This document shows, piece by piece, positions 51,114-59,357 of a stretch of 64,000 bases of DNA (positions are counted from its first letter, which is position 1; each line of letters begins with the position of its first letter). The notes under the pieces are model-generated. The model ran no database searches and was not told the origin of the DNA. It saw only the letters and a list, made by a program, of their open reading frames with translations. The stretch covers positions 40,372-104,371 of IMG/VR virus record IMGVR_UViG_3300031227_000019; one strand, written 5' to 3'. Position numbers and translations under genes: made by a program. This DNA is from a virus.

Positions 51114-52868
51114 TCATCCCCGTTCAGCGAACGAGGTAGCAAATTGCACAACATCCGCCTTCTTCGTCAGCTTCTTCAGCCGTCTGTTGTGCGGCTGCGG
51201 CATGGCCTTCTTGCCCGTCTTGTGCGTCATGGAGTAACGCGGGGCCTTGGCACAAGCAGCTGCTTGCTTCTCTTCGTCTTCCTCGTCGTCCGAGCCAAAC
51301 GCACTGTAGAGCCCGTAGGCCCCTAATCCGCCGAGACCGAGAGCCGCTGGGCCAAGCCAGCCACTGTCGGAGAGCTGTCGCGTCCAGGCGTCCGGGGCTT
51401 CGCCGCCGAGGTTCTCGAACCACTTCCGAGCTGTGTCGATCGAGTTCGACATCCAACCCCGATCTTGATCCGTGCCTGGGCGTGGTGCGCGATTGGATGT
51501 CTGCTGCCCCGCCACCATATACGGCTTCTTGGCGTAGAACAGCGAGGCCAGCCCTCGGTCATCCGGGACATCTGCCATGCTGTTGGCATACGTGATGCCC
51601 TTCGGCAATGCTGACCCGGGCGTGGGTGTCGAGCGGGCTTGCATGGCCTTCTCATAGTTCTTCCACAGCCCGGGCATGGGTGTTGGCGGTGGCGTGTCTA
51701 CCGGCGGTGTGAACGTAGGCGCCCCTGGCACATAGTTCGGCTGCGGTGGTGCTTGCAATGGTGGTGGCGAGCCCGTCGGCGCTGCACCATCCATCACCGG
51801 GCCTGCTAGCTTAGTGAGAGTCATGTCATTCTCCATTCCCTGGAGTAATAGGTTTGATTTATGAGCAGCCGTCTTGAGCTCCGACTTCTCTTCTTCGTCG
51901 TCTTCTTCCTCGGCCCCGCCGCCCATGTGGAGGAGCTTGTAAATTCCTAGAAGCCCCGCAGCTGTCACGCCGAGGCCAGCGGCGGCTCTCCACGGGTTGA
52001 TCTCCGGTGGAGCCAGCCCTTGCAGTTTGTTGTAATATTTCTGCGTGAAGGTTGGTGCCCCGGTCACTTTGCTCCACCCGTAGCGAGCCCAGCCTGGAAC
52101 GCCTTCAACGAGCGCATGTGGCCCACCGTCCACTGTAGCATCCCAATAATCCTTCAGCGTGTTGGAGCCGCCACCAGCTGGCTGCCCGCCATTGCGTGCG
52201 TTCTCCATCCGCTTCTTCAACAACACCATTGACATGCTGGGGAACTCGTCCTCGTGCATTGCCCAGTTAGCACCATGATTATGGATATGATGTTCGGTGT
52301 TCGGATGACGGTAGGTGGTAAGCTGCGACTGCCCTGTCTCCGGCACGGCCACAAGGCTCTCCACGAACCCCATGCGTTCGAGATCCTCCAGCCCGACACC
52401 GCGACCACGCGATGAAATGCCTTGCGGCGACTTGGCTGCAAATGCCTCATGCAACGATGCGGGAGGAGCTGGAGCAGCTGGGTTCGCTGTTGGTGCTGCT
52501 GTCCCAAGCGATGGGGTTGTTGGTGCTGCCGGCGCCGGTGCCGGCGCCGATGCCGCCGCAGTATTCGGAAACAGCACTCGCGGTAACAACGGATCGGGTG
52601 CGTCAGGATCAGTGTCCAGTCGCTGTGCATGCTCACTCAAATTGTAAACAGGCGACTGCTCATCCGACGTCACGCCGAAACGCCGCATCACGCCCTCGGC
52701 CGACAGCGGAGAGACCGTCTCATTGTAAGCCTCCCGCCACGGTTCGATGACACCTTCCCCGGGCTGTACCTTGTGCCCTTCGGGTGCCACAATACGTGGA
52801 TCGAGGTAGGACGCCGCACCAACGGCAGTCGAGGCCAAATTGAACCCTTGTAAGAGTTGCGGAAGCAT
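51114..52868 (-). CDS. Virion-type membrane protein, apparent fusion of two paralogous units (584 aa)
   Basis: ATG 52868 follows GGAGG with 9-nt spacing. The N-terminal unit has a Pro/Ala-rich linker (~105-145), a membrane segment at ~296-314 (AAAGLGVTAAGLLGIYKLL) and an acidic run ending EEKSELKTAA. The C-terminal unit repeats this plan: membrane segment GWLGPAALGLGGLGAYGLY, acidic DDEEDEEKQAAA and a basic tail. Between them an internal ATG (51824, MTLTKLAG) has its own GGAG and the CCAGGGA leader seen at other true starts, so a separate 236-aa C-terminal product is likely. Function unknown. Confidence 0.75.
   Translation of the reverse strand: MLPQLLQGFNLASTAVGAASYLDPRIVAPEGHKVQPGEGVIEPWREAYNETVSPLSAEGVMRRFGVTSDEQSPVYNLSEHAQRLDTDPDAPDPLLPRVLFPNTAAASAPAPAPAAPTTPSLGTAAPTANPAAPAPPASLHEAFAAKSPQGISSRGRGVGLEDLERMGFVESLVAVPETGQSQLTTYRHPNTEHHIHNHGANWAMHEDEFPSMSMVLLKKRMENARNGGQPAGGGSNTLKDYWDATVDGGPHALVEGVPGWARYGWSKVTGAPTFTQKYYNKLQGLAPPEINPWRAAAGLGVTAAGLLGIYKLLHMGGGAEEEDDEEEKSELKTAAHKSNLLLQGMENDMTLTKLAGPVMDGAAPTGSPPPLQAPPQPNYVPGAPTFTPPVDTPPPTPMPGLWKNYEKAMQARSTPTPGSALPKGITYANSMADVPDDRGLASLFYAKKPYMVAGQQTSNRAPRPGTDQDRGWMSNSIDTARKWFENLGGEAPDAWTRQLSDSGWLGPAALGLGGLGAYGLYSAFGSDDEEDEEKQAAACAKAPRYSMTHKTGKKAMPQPHNRRLKKLTKKADVVQFATSFAERG
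51824..51842 (-). promoter_or_regulatory. Internal ribosome-binding site in the 584-aa gene
   Basis: CCAGGGAATGGAG lies 6 nt before the in-frame ATG at 51824. The same leader form CCAGGGA-nn-GGAG precedes the genes starting at 13736, 33537 and 53291. Confidence 0.5.
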
Positions 52869-52871
52869 CAG

Positions 52872-53291
52872 TTATTGCCTCCGACTGCGTAACGGCGACC
52901 TGAGGGGTGATTGCAGCCGCGAGAACATCCGCTCTCCATCGTCCTCGTCACCTTGGACCTGATCCATAAGATGACTGGTGCCCAGGTAGCCGGCACCGCC
53001 GCCAGCGATCATGGCAAGCACTCGCAGCCACGGGTTCTGGACTTTGTCGGTCAGAGCCCCGCCAAGCATCGCACCGACACCAGTGCCGGTACCCTTGGCT
53101 GCCCCACGAGTGACGTCTCGTAAGGTGTCGCCGGTGTTGCTGGCAAGAAGCCCGCCACCGAGTGCAGATGCGCCGATCATCCACGGGGCTGCCGCCCCAG
53201 CGTTCATCTCCTGGTCAGCAGCCTTCTCCAACGGAGCGGCGGCCAGATCTTGCGCCCACTTAATCATCAGCTGCGTGCCTGTGCTTGGCAT
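52872..53291 (-). CDS. Small glycine-zipper virion-type protein (139 aa)
   Basis: ATG 53291 follows GGAG with 6-nt spacing and the CCAGGGA leader. LEKAADQEM near residue 20 is the recurrent E-K-x-A motif. Two Gly/Ala-rich hydrophobic segments (MIGASALGGGLLA and VLAMIAGGGAGYLG) flank a Gly-zipper stretch (TGTGVGAMLGGAL). The tail is basic (SPLRSPLRSRRQ). A membrane-active virion protein is plausible. Confidence 0.75.
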   Translation of the reverse strand: MPSTGTQLMIKWAQDLAAAPLEKAADQEMNAGAAAPWMIGASALGGGLLASNTGDTLRDVTRGAAKGTGTGVGAMLGGALTDKVQNPWLRVLAMIAGGGAGYLGTSHLMDQVQGDEDDGERMFSRLQSPLRSPLRSRRQ

Positions 53292-53320
53292 TACGATCTC
53301 CAATCCCTGGAAACGTGTCG

Positions 53321-53515
53321 TTATCGTGCTTTGTCCGGCCAGTAGACCGTGCAACCGAGGTCGTGGTTATAGCAGCTGTTGAGCCGCTTCATCTGATGCT
53401 CATCTTGGCGCCAGTGCTTCTTCAACCATTCGTAGTCAGGTGTCTTGAGTCGCCCTGTCGCGATCGCGTCTGCTCTTGCCCGTGCTCTTGGGCCCATTAC
53501 GGCGGTGTCAGCCAT
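53321..53515 (-). CDS. Small basic protein (64 aa)
   Basis: ATG 53515 lies inside the 3' end of the thioredoxin gene (19-nt overlap) and follows AGGAG with ~9-nt spacing. The sequence is Arg/Lys-rich with two Cys (LNSCYNHDLGCTVYW). No family recognised. Confidence 0.6.
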   Translation of the reverse strand: MADTAVMGPRARARADAIATGRLKTPDYEWLKKHWRQDEHQMKRLNSCYNHDLGCTVYWPDKAR

Positions 53516-53862
53516 CGCAATAACTCCTGTCCGGTGAGTACCTCACCCGCTGCTTTGGTCTGCCGTAGCAAGACCGCTTTCCCTGTGGTAGCGTCGTAAT
53601 CCACCAGGAACATCCTCGGTATCTTCGTGACACCATACTTAGTAAACGCCGAGTCGTCTGTTGCATTATCGGCATCATACGCCCAAATGGCAATACCATG
53701 TTGCCGAATTACGGCCTGAGCAGCCGCCGTGCGGAGGTGCGCTGACTGTGATTGACAGCCAGGGCACCACGCCGCACTAAACCTCATAACGACCGTTTCA
53801 CCTGCTTGGCTCGATGACATCAGAAACCATAAGAACATCAGGCACAACAGGTAACGTCGCAT
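53497..53862 (-). CDS. Secreted thioredoxin-like protein (121 aa)
   Basis: ATG 53862 follows GGGAG with 7-nt spacing. Residues 1-20 are a signal peptide (MRRYLLCLMFLWFLMSSSQA), then a thioredoxin fold: FSAAWCPGCQSQSAHL with redox centre Cys33-Pro-Gly-Cys36, and the cis-Pro region VTKIPRMFLVD. It should act as a disulfide reductase or oxidase outside the cytoplasm. It follows the papain-like protease gene by four bases, so the two may work together, for example in protease activation (inference). Confidence 0.87.
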   Translation of the reverse strand: MRRYLLCLMFLWFLMSSSQAGETVVMRFSAAWCPGCQSQSAHLRTAAAQAVIRQHGIAIWAYDADNATDDSAFTKYGVTKIPRMFLVDYDATTGKAVLLRQTKAAGEVLTGQELLRWLTPP

Positions 53863-53866
53863 AATC

Positions 53867-54511
53867 TTACTCCCAGGCCCTCTTCTCGACCGGAACGCAC
53901 GCCTCGCCCTGAGCCGCCAGCAGCAACGCCATGTCATCAAAGCTGATCTTGGCGTAGCCCTTCTTGCCCCAGTTCTCGCCCCAGGAGTTCTTGATCTTGA
54001 AGAACCCCTTGGTGACGTTGACGCCGCAGCATAGGTAGGCGTGACCGCCGTGAATGGCCCCTGTGGCGTGGATGAAGCCCTTCTTGTCGGTCTCCATCAT
54101 GCCCGCCATCCAGTTCGTGCCCAAGACAATAGGGCCGATCTCCAGCAGTGTGTCGACCATCTCCTGTAACGTCTTGGCCCACCAATACGACTCGACCATG
54201 CCGAGACGCTGGGCTACCTTGACGCCAGCACGCACCGACGTCCCGTCGTAGCTCTCGCCCACCCACTCGTCATTCTGCTGTGCGAAGGCATAGATGCCAT
54301 TCGGGTTCAGCATCTGGCGGATCGGGTGGGCAGCCAGGAAGTGAGCAACCGAGAAGCCCACACAACGAGGCGTGGAGCCTTGGTCGCCAGTCCACCAGCC
54401 GGTGTTCCAGTAACGGTAGGTCCGCGCGTCCAAAGCGACGGCCCAAGTAGGTATGCGGAACTTCTCGTCACGCTTATCGGGAGCGTAATGACGTGCGAAT
54501 TGACGAATCAT
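53867..54511 (-). CDS. Papain-family (C1A) cysteine protease (214 aa)
   Basis: ATG 54511 follows GGAG with 6-nt spacing. All catalytic residues of papain are present and in order: Gln44 and Cys50 (GDQGSTPRCVGFS), His157 (IHGGHAYLCCG) and Asn175 (IKNSWGENWGKKGY). There is no signal peptide and no long propeptide, so the enzyme may be active when made. C1A proteases are rare in phages. It may cleave host or virion proteins. It is next to a secreted thioredoxin gene. Confidence 0.9.
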   Translation of the reverse strand: MIRQFARHYAPDKRDEKFRIPTWAVALDARTYRYWNTGWWTGDQGSTPRCVGFSVAHFLAAHPIRQMLNPNGIYAFAQQNDEWVGESYDGTSVRAGVKVAQRLGMVESYWWAKTLQEMVDTLLEIGPIVLGTNWMAGMMETDKKGFIHATGAIHGGHAYLCCGVNVTKGFFKIKNSWGENWGKKGYAKISFDDMALLLAAQGEACVPVEKRAWE

Positions 54512-54524
54512 CTGATTCTCCAGG

Positions 54525-55376
54525 TTATAGTTTGACTTTGGTCATCCCTAGTGTTCCCACTGGGATGTTGACAGCTTGTTCTTTGCCGAGCAGGATGCCC
54601 CCGGCGACCACCCAGGCGAAGGCCTCGAACATGTAGGCCTGCTTAGCGGCGTAGACCTCGATCGGCTTCCGCTGCTTCACCTCGACAATCGTCTCACCCT
54701 TGCCGCGGGTGGTACGCATGTGTTTTCGGGCAGTCTTGGTCTTGGCGTTTAGCTCCTGGGCAATGCCTATGAGCATCTGGGCCAGCAGGTCTGCCAAAGC
54801 ATAGCAGTCCAGCTCCTCCAGGTCTATGCAGTAACGGGCCGAGACGATGCGATCCTTCTTAATTCCCGGCTGTCCGAACTGCCTGGGCAGCTGGGTCGTA
54901 ATCTCGTCCACCAGTGTCCAATCGCCGCGACGCTGGCGAGTAGCCCGAGAGCTCCATGTCTGCAAGACGGCTTGGATCTCCGCCTGCCCGCCATGTGCGA
55001 GCACCGGCAGCAGTAGAGTATGAATCTTCGGCTCAGGCACGTGCCGATTGAGTTCCTTATCGGTCCGCAGATACACGTTGATGGGGATCGTGGCGAACGG
55101 GATGCTCATGGCCACGTCGCGAGCAGGGCCCCCACGTCTGCCTCTTCGGTTGCGGTGCCGAGTACAGCGGGTCACATACCAGTCCAGCTCGCGGATGATC
55201 TGATCAATCTCCTGCTTGGTCAGTGTGGACGGTAGGCGGCCACGCATTATCGCCTCGTGGTCCTGCCGGACTCCGTGCGTCGGATTAGGCTCTGGATGTC
55301 CTGCCAGTGTGTCGGCACCGATAACTGCAAAAGCGGCCGAAGCCGCCACACCCGTGATCATGTCTCTGCGTTTCAT
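54525..55376 (-). CDS. Capsid-protein-related protein with Tat-like leader (283 aa)
   Basis: ATG 55376 follows AGAAAGGCAGAGAG. The N-terminus MKRRDMITGVAASAAFAVIG looks like a twin-arginine or lipid-type export leader. Residues ~90-105 (MSIPFATIPINVYLR) match the capsid protein block SIPFATLPVNVYIR nearly perfectly, and ~240-258 (YAAKQAYMFEAFAWVVAGG) match its YIRREAYMLEFFAY...GG block. The region between is different in sequence and basic. It appears to be a diverged, re-purposed capsid paralogue; whether it is exported is uncertain. Confidence 0.7.
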   Translation of the reverse strand: MKRRDMITGVAASAAFAVIGADTLAGHPEPNPTHGVRQDHEAIMRGRLPSTLTKQEIDQIIRELDWYVTRCTRHRNRRGRRGGPARDVAMSIPFATIPINVYLRTDKELNRHVPEPKIHTLLLPVLAHGGQAEIQAVLQTWSSRATRQRRGDWTLVDEITTQLPRQFGQPGIKKDRIVSARYCIDLEELDCYALADLLAQMLIGIAQELNAKTKTARKHMRTTRGKGETIVEVKQRKPIEVYAAKQAYMFEAFAWVVAGGILLGKEQAVNIPVGTLGMTKVKL

Positions 55377-55392
55377 CTCTCTGCCTTTCTAC

Positions 55393-55818
55393 TTAATCTG
55401 CATATAAATCCAACGGATACCGATGCAGCAGCTGCACACACTCCTTTGTAACCATCGCATCACGGAGATTGTAAGCACTCCAAATAAACTCAGATGAATC
55501 AGGGTGCAGGCCCCACGTAAAGGTGTGGATGCCGGCAGCTCTCGCCTCGTCGTAATCCATGAAATCTATTTCTTCATCCGACTCCCAGTCATTCGAGCAC
55601 GCCGGGGCATCGAAAAGATCACAACCCAGGACAGCGTCCCATTCATCCCCGTGCTCCACGAGATAACGAACAAGGACGCCAAGAAACACTGCTTCTACCC
55701 CCGCGAAATCCATATTCCCGAAAGGTCCAGCCGTCCTTGCCTGCTCACGGGTCAGTATCTCCGACGGCTTCAATAACCCCTGCGATCGCCTGTCTTCACT
55801 ACTCACGGCGTCGGCCAT
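55393..55818 (-). CDS. Hypothetical acidic protein (141 aa)
   Basis: Two adjacent ATGs; 55818 has the AGAAAGCAGGA leader close upstream. The protein is acidic with many aromatic residues (SNDWESDEEIDFMDYDEARA, then WGLHPDSSEFIWSAYNLRDA). It is first after a predicted promoter and a 14-bp repeat element. No family recognised. Confidence 0.7.
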   Translation of the reverse strand: MADAVSSEDRRSQGLLKPSEILTREQARTAGPFGNMDFAGVEAVFLGVLVRYLVEHGDEWDAVLGCDLFDAPACSNDWESDEEIDFMDYDEARAAGIHTFTWGLHPDSSEFIWSAYNLRDAMVTKECVQLLHRYPLDLYAD

Positions 55819-55866
55819 CATATTCCTGCTTTCTACGTTGTACGAATCCCTGCCACTGTCTCATTC

Positions 55867-55880
55867 GGTTTCTAAGTACC
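55867..55880 (-). other. 14-bp repeated element GGTACTTAGAAACC
   Basis: An exact copy in the leader of the 141-aa gene, starting four bases after the predicted -10 box; in the transcript it reads GGTACTTAGAAACC. Confidence 0.6.
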
Positions 55881-55884
55881 AATT

Positions 55885-55913
55885 ATCATACCCGAGCAGC
55901 TGCCCAGGCTCAA
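55885..55913 (-). promoter_or_regulatory. Predicted sigma70-like promoter
   Basis: TTGAGC (55908-55913) and TATGAT (55885-55890) are separated by exactly 17 nt on the minus strand, in the gap before the 141-aa gene. The repeated 14-bp element sits at the expected transcription start. Confidence 0.55.
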
Positions 55914-55918
55914 TAGCG

Positions 55919-57028
55919 CTACCGTACCTGCACGCCAGCCCTCCCACGCGGGTCAGCCGGCAGATCTGGACGGACCACCAAAGGTGGTATCCACTTCACC
56001 GTGTAACCCTTCTTTGTGTGGTATCCGTGGAAATGCCCGCTCCGCACATGCGAGTGAGACAACTCACGGGTCTGCTCACTGTCAAGATACTTGACTCGCC
56101 GCTGTTCTGCAAGCTCCAGTAGCCGCTCACTGCGGCCCACCGTGTAGCCTTTGCCCTCGTTCCGTCGCCTAGTGGCTCGAAGATGCAGCTTCACCATTGT
56201 TTCGGCATCTGCACCCTTGAGCTTCTGGATGTCCTTGCTTAGCACGTCCGCCTGCACCAGCCGGTCCTCGCCGGTGATCAGGAACGAGAGCGAAAATATG
56301 AGCCGCCACAGTTTATCCCGAGTGATCGCCCGATCTGCGGCTTGCGCGTCATTGAGACCCGAATGGCGCAACAGCCGTTCATGGGTGTTGATTATCGCCT
56401 CTTCAACCGTCTTTCTCTTATCCACTACCAGGATCTCTCCACACGCCTTCATTGGGTCCGCGGTATCATGCTCGTCCCGATAATGTATGTTCAGCTCCAG
56501 CAGCTCACCCTGGTGCTCTAGTTCCACGTCGAACATCCGCGACATGGTATCCGTGAACGTCGTAGACCCTGACATTGTGAACGGCGCAAAAGTGTCACAA
56601 TGCCACGGCTGCGGGTCCCACACCGCCTCACATCTGTAAATCAACACGCTCGTCACGTAACAGCCCGGGCGGCCCATCGAGATTGCTCCCTTCGGTACCC
56701 GCACTTCCCAAGCGTCGAACGGTGACTTGAAATACTCGCCCGGCACGTCAATACGTGTGCGGCATAGGGAGTCAAGCAAGCTGGAATACACTTTGTAATA
56801 TGGCCGGCCAAGGTCCCAGAAACGCTGATTAGACGCCGCCAGCCGTGCCATGCCAGCAGTCTCCGCATCCGGTCTGCTGTGACCTGTCCTGACGTCGTCA
56901 TCCTTAATGATTCTATCAAAGAGTTCGCTAAACATCTGCGTCCGACCCGCCGGGGTCGTCGCTGTCTTCCCGTGCAACATTCCAAGCACTGTCTTATACG
57001 CAATAAACTCGTCGCCTTTTCCGTTCAT
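55919..57028 (-). CDS. Hypothetical protein with C-terminal RSGHFHGYH motif (369 aa)
   Basis: ATG 57028 follows AGGAG with 6-nt spacing. The protein is large, soluble and mixed alpha/beta. Its C-terminus SHVRSGHFHGYHTKKGYTV followed by WIPPLVV resembles a His-rich tail found in plasmid and phage proteins of unknown function. The middle contains MDEQ-free helical segments and no recognised catalytic site. The gene overlaps nothing and is followed by a promoter region. Confidence 0.7.
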   Translation of the reverse strand: MNGKGDEFIAYKTVLGMLHGKTATTPAGRTQMFSELFDRIIKDDDVRTGHSRPDAETAGMARLAASNQRFWDLGRPYYKVYSSLLDSLCRTRIDVPGEYFKSPFDAWEVRVPKGAISMGRPGCYVTSVLIYRCEAVWDPQPWHCDTFAPFTMSGSTTFTDTMSRMFDVELEHQGELLELNIHYRDEHDTADPMKACGEILVVDKRKTVEEAIINTHERLLRHSGLNDAQAADRAITRDKLWRLIFSLSFLITGEDRLVQADVLSKDIQKLKGADAETMVKLHLRATRRRNEGKGYTVGRSERLLELAEQRRVKYLDSEQTRELSHSHVRSGHFHGYHTKKGYTVKWIPPLVVRPDLPADPRGRAGVQVR

Positions 57029-57047
57029 CTGCTTCTCCTGCTTCTGC

Positions 57048-57827
57048 TTATCTGATGCCCAGGGCACGACTACACCACGCCTTGCCGTAAATGTAGATCA
57101 GCCACCGTCGTACGATGTCCGCGTCCTTCGCACTCTGAAGATTATACAACCAAGCGTGGCTCGACGCCATATCCCCCGCTCTGTGCTTCTTCCCCAGGAG
57201 GTACAGCCTGATTGTCCGCTCGGCTTGATACTTCACCAGGGCACGCAGATGCTTCGTGTCGTAGGCCCAGGTGGGCTGTTTGAGCTTCCGATGCTCTACG
57301 ACAGCCAGCAGATGAAATGAATACCCCATCATCTCCATCATCTGCTGCATGTCCCCGTAGTTCCCTGCCCCTGTCTCCACATTATGTTGGGCAGAGCTAA
57401 GATAGGCCGACCACTCGTCCAGGACGTAGGCAGGCTCGTTGTTCCAGTCCCTCTGCTGATCGAGCATGTAGAGCTTGTAACTCATGCCCCGGAGGCTCTG
57501 TGGCACTGCCGCGGCCACGTTGGCGAGCGTTACGGGTTTCGGCTCCAACAAGACGTAGGAGCGGCCCCAACCGCCGTAGCTGGCGTTGTACTGGCTCGTC
57601 CCGCTGCCATAGCGGTTCCGCACCTCGCTGTTCATCTGGTGCGTGGTCTCATGGATGCGGGTGGTTTCCTCCCCAGTACGGTGCGGCTGCTTCGTTCTGG
57701 CCATCACGTCAGCATAGGCTCCCCGTCCCTGGGGAGTTCGGTACTCTGGTACTGTCACCCATTGCGCGGCAGCGGGGGACGCCAGGAGGAAAAACGCAAT
57801 CAACTTCACGCCTGCACGTGAAAACAT
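57048..57827 (-). CDS. Secreted HExxH metallopeptidase candidate (259 aa)
   Basis: ATG 57827; AAGGA lies very close upstream, so initiation may be weak. Residues 1-21 are a signal peptide (VKLIAFFLLASPAAA). The zinc motif H59-E-T-T-H63 (TRIHETTHQMNSE) is followed by a possible third ligand Glu138 in VLDEWSAYLSSA, the spacing of gluzincin-like enzymes. An exported zinc protease is the best reading. Its targets are unknown; envelope proteins or peptidoglycan-bound proteins are possible. Confidence 0.72.
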   Translation of the reverse strand: MFSRAGVKLIAFFLLASPAAAQWVTVPEYRTPQGRGAYADVMARTKQPHRTGEETTRIHETTHQMNSEVRNRYGSGTSQYNASYGGWGRSYVLLEPKPVTLANVAAAVPQSLRGMSYKLYMLDQQRDWNNEPAYVLDEWSAYLSSAQHNVETGAGNYGDMQQMMEMMGYSFHLLAVVEHRKLKQPTWAYDTKHLRALVKYQAERTIRLYLLGKKHRAGDMASSHAWLYNLQSAKDADIVRRWLIYIYGKAWCSRALGIR

Positions 57828-57858
57828 ATCCTTGTTCCTTAGATAAAGCGGCTTTACC

Positions 57859-58464
57859 TTAGCCTAGATCGATCTCTCGTAACTCCCGTACTGCCGCTAA
57901 GTTCTTATAGCAATCTCCCAACCACGCACTCGCGCCGTCGCAGAAACTCTTGGTATCATCCAGCTTTCGTAATTTGCGCTTAGCGTGGCCGATAGCTGCC
58001 TGCGTGTTCGCCGCGTCGTCAATGACCGCCTGCGTCTCGGCAATCTCCATTCCGACCTTTCCTAAGTCACGCAATACTTGGTTGCGCAGGGCCTTCACCG
58101 TATCCAGCTCAGCCGTCCCGATTCGCGAGAGTAATCCATCGATCTCGGTGTGCAGCTCCGTGATCTCCTGCTCTTGCTCCAGCAGCACCTCGTCGGTCAG
58201 GTCACACGTCAGCTCGTCATGGTTCTCCATCCGCTCCTTCCAGATGCGGGCCTGATAAGCTGCATGGGGGCGACTGTAGCCCTTAACGTCCACGATCGAG
58301 TCCTGGAGTGTCATCCCCTTCGCCACTCGATGTGCGATCTTGATCATCGCGAGGCGGTAACGGCTGCCCGTCGGGAGCTGGGCGGCTGCGGCCACGAGTC
58401 GGCGACTCATCTTGGCCCAGCCGCATCGCTTACACTTGATTTCTTTGTCTGTTAGACTTGTCAT
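57859..58464 (-). CDS. Coiled-coil protein with CxxC (201 aa)
   Basis: ATG 58464 follows GGAAAGCAGGA. KCKRCGWAK near residue 10 is half of a zinc knuckle. A helix-turn-helix-like segment (AKGMTLQDSIVDVKGYSRPH) lies at ~50-75. A long helical region at ~85-175 (LLEQEQEITELHTEIDGLLS) is a coiled coil. DNA binding is possible. No named family. Confidence 0.7.
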   Translation of the reverse strand: MTSLTDKEIKCKRCGWAKMSRRLVAAAAQLPTGSRYRLAMIKIAHRVAKGMTLQDSIVDVKGYSRPHAAYQARIWKERMENHDELTCDLTDEVLLEQEQEITELHTEIDGLLSRIGTAELDTVKALRNQVLRDLGKVGMEIAETQAVIDDAANTQAAIGHAKRKLRKLDDTKSFCDGASAWLGDCYKNLAAVRELREIDLG

Positions 58465-58465
58465 C

Positions 58466-58771
58466 TTATCCTGCTTTCCGCGATGCTTGCGCTTCACTAA
58501 TTTTACGTTCTTCCTTCCAACGCTTGGTTGTCAACCAGTATGACAAACCGAGATGAAAACAATGTCGACTTTCCGCAAGCTCCTTCAGGCCCTCCGCCAC
58601 TGCCCTTGCGTGCGACGAGAGGCTTTCGTCCTTACTCTGTGTCGTGAATTTATCAACATACCATAGGACCTCAGATATATCCTCCAGTGCGTCGTCCGCT
58701 AACTCCTTCAGCATAGCTAATCTCGCCGCATCCTCGGCGTCACGTATTTGTTGCGACTGCTCTTGGCCCAT
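58466..58771 (-). CDS. Small helical protein (101 aa)
   Basis: ATG 58771 follows AGAAAGCAG; a GTG one codon earlier is the alternative start. The product is fully helical and charged (EDAARLAMLKELADDALEDI) with a hydrophobic patch HLGLSYWL. Function unknown. Confidence 0.7.
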   Translation of the reverse strand: MGQEQSQQIRDAEDAARLAMLKELADDALEDISEVLWYVDKFTTQSKDESLSSHARAVAEGLKELAESRHCFHLGLSYWLTTKRWKEERKISEAQASRKAG

Positions 58772-58791
58772 CACACTGCTTTCTGCTTGGG

Positions 58792-59346
58792 TTAGCCCCT
58801 GACGCGGCGAGCCACGTCAAGGTCGTAAGTATTCTGACCTGTTTGATTCGATACCGGGCGTCGCCACGTGTCCGCAGCGTTGCATCGGACCATATCATCT
58901 GCGTATACCCAGTCAGCGTTGTAAACGCGATCGTAACCCGCTGGTGTGTCCGTGTCTACGACCGGCTGCACTATCGGAGGTGGCAACACCGCAGGGCCGG
59001 GTGTCGTAAACAGGTCAGATGCGGCTGCCTGCAACGTAAACCGACTGGTCTGTTGTTGCTGCCGTAACCACTGATCCAGCCATAACAGACACTGCTCCGC
59101 CTTCTTCAGCTTGGTACGCATTTTAGCTGTCGGACGGTTGTTTAACTGTCGTCGCGCCGTCGTAAGATCGGCGGCCCTGGTGCGCTGCAACTCCTCGAAC
59201 AAACCATCGCGGAGCTCTTGGGCCTGTGCGATCGGCACCGGGCTCTGCTGTTGTGTCGGTTGCGTCCTTGGCATCGTGATGCCTGCGGGTATCCCGACAC
59301 CAACGCCCTGCGGTTGATAACCGCCGCCTGGAAGTGTATTATCCAT
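58792..59346 (-). CDS. Hypothetical Gln/Pro-rich protein (184 aa)
   Basis: ATG 59346 follows AGAAAGCAG with 4-nt spacing. N-terminal Gly/Pro/Gln-rich segment, then a helical middle (RDGLFEELQRTRAADLTTAR) and a Pro-rich linker before a Tyr/Asp/Trp-rich C-terminus. No motif recognised. Confidence 0.7.
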   Translation of the reverse strand: MDNTLPGGGYQPQGVGVGIPAGITMPRTQPTQQQSPVPIAQAQELRDGLFEELQRTRAADLTTARRQLNNRPTAKMRTKLKKAEQCLLWLDQWLRQQQQTSRFTLQAAASDLFTTPGPAVLPPPIVQPVVDTDTPAGYDRVYNADWVYADDMVRCNAADTWRRPVSNQTGQNTYDLDVARRVRG

Positions 59347-59357
59347 GTCTCTGCTTT

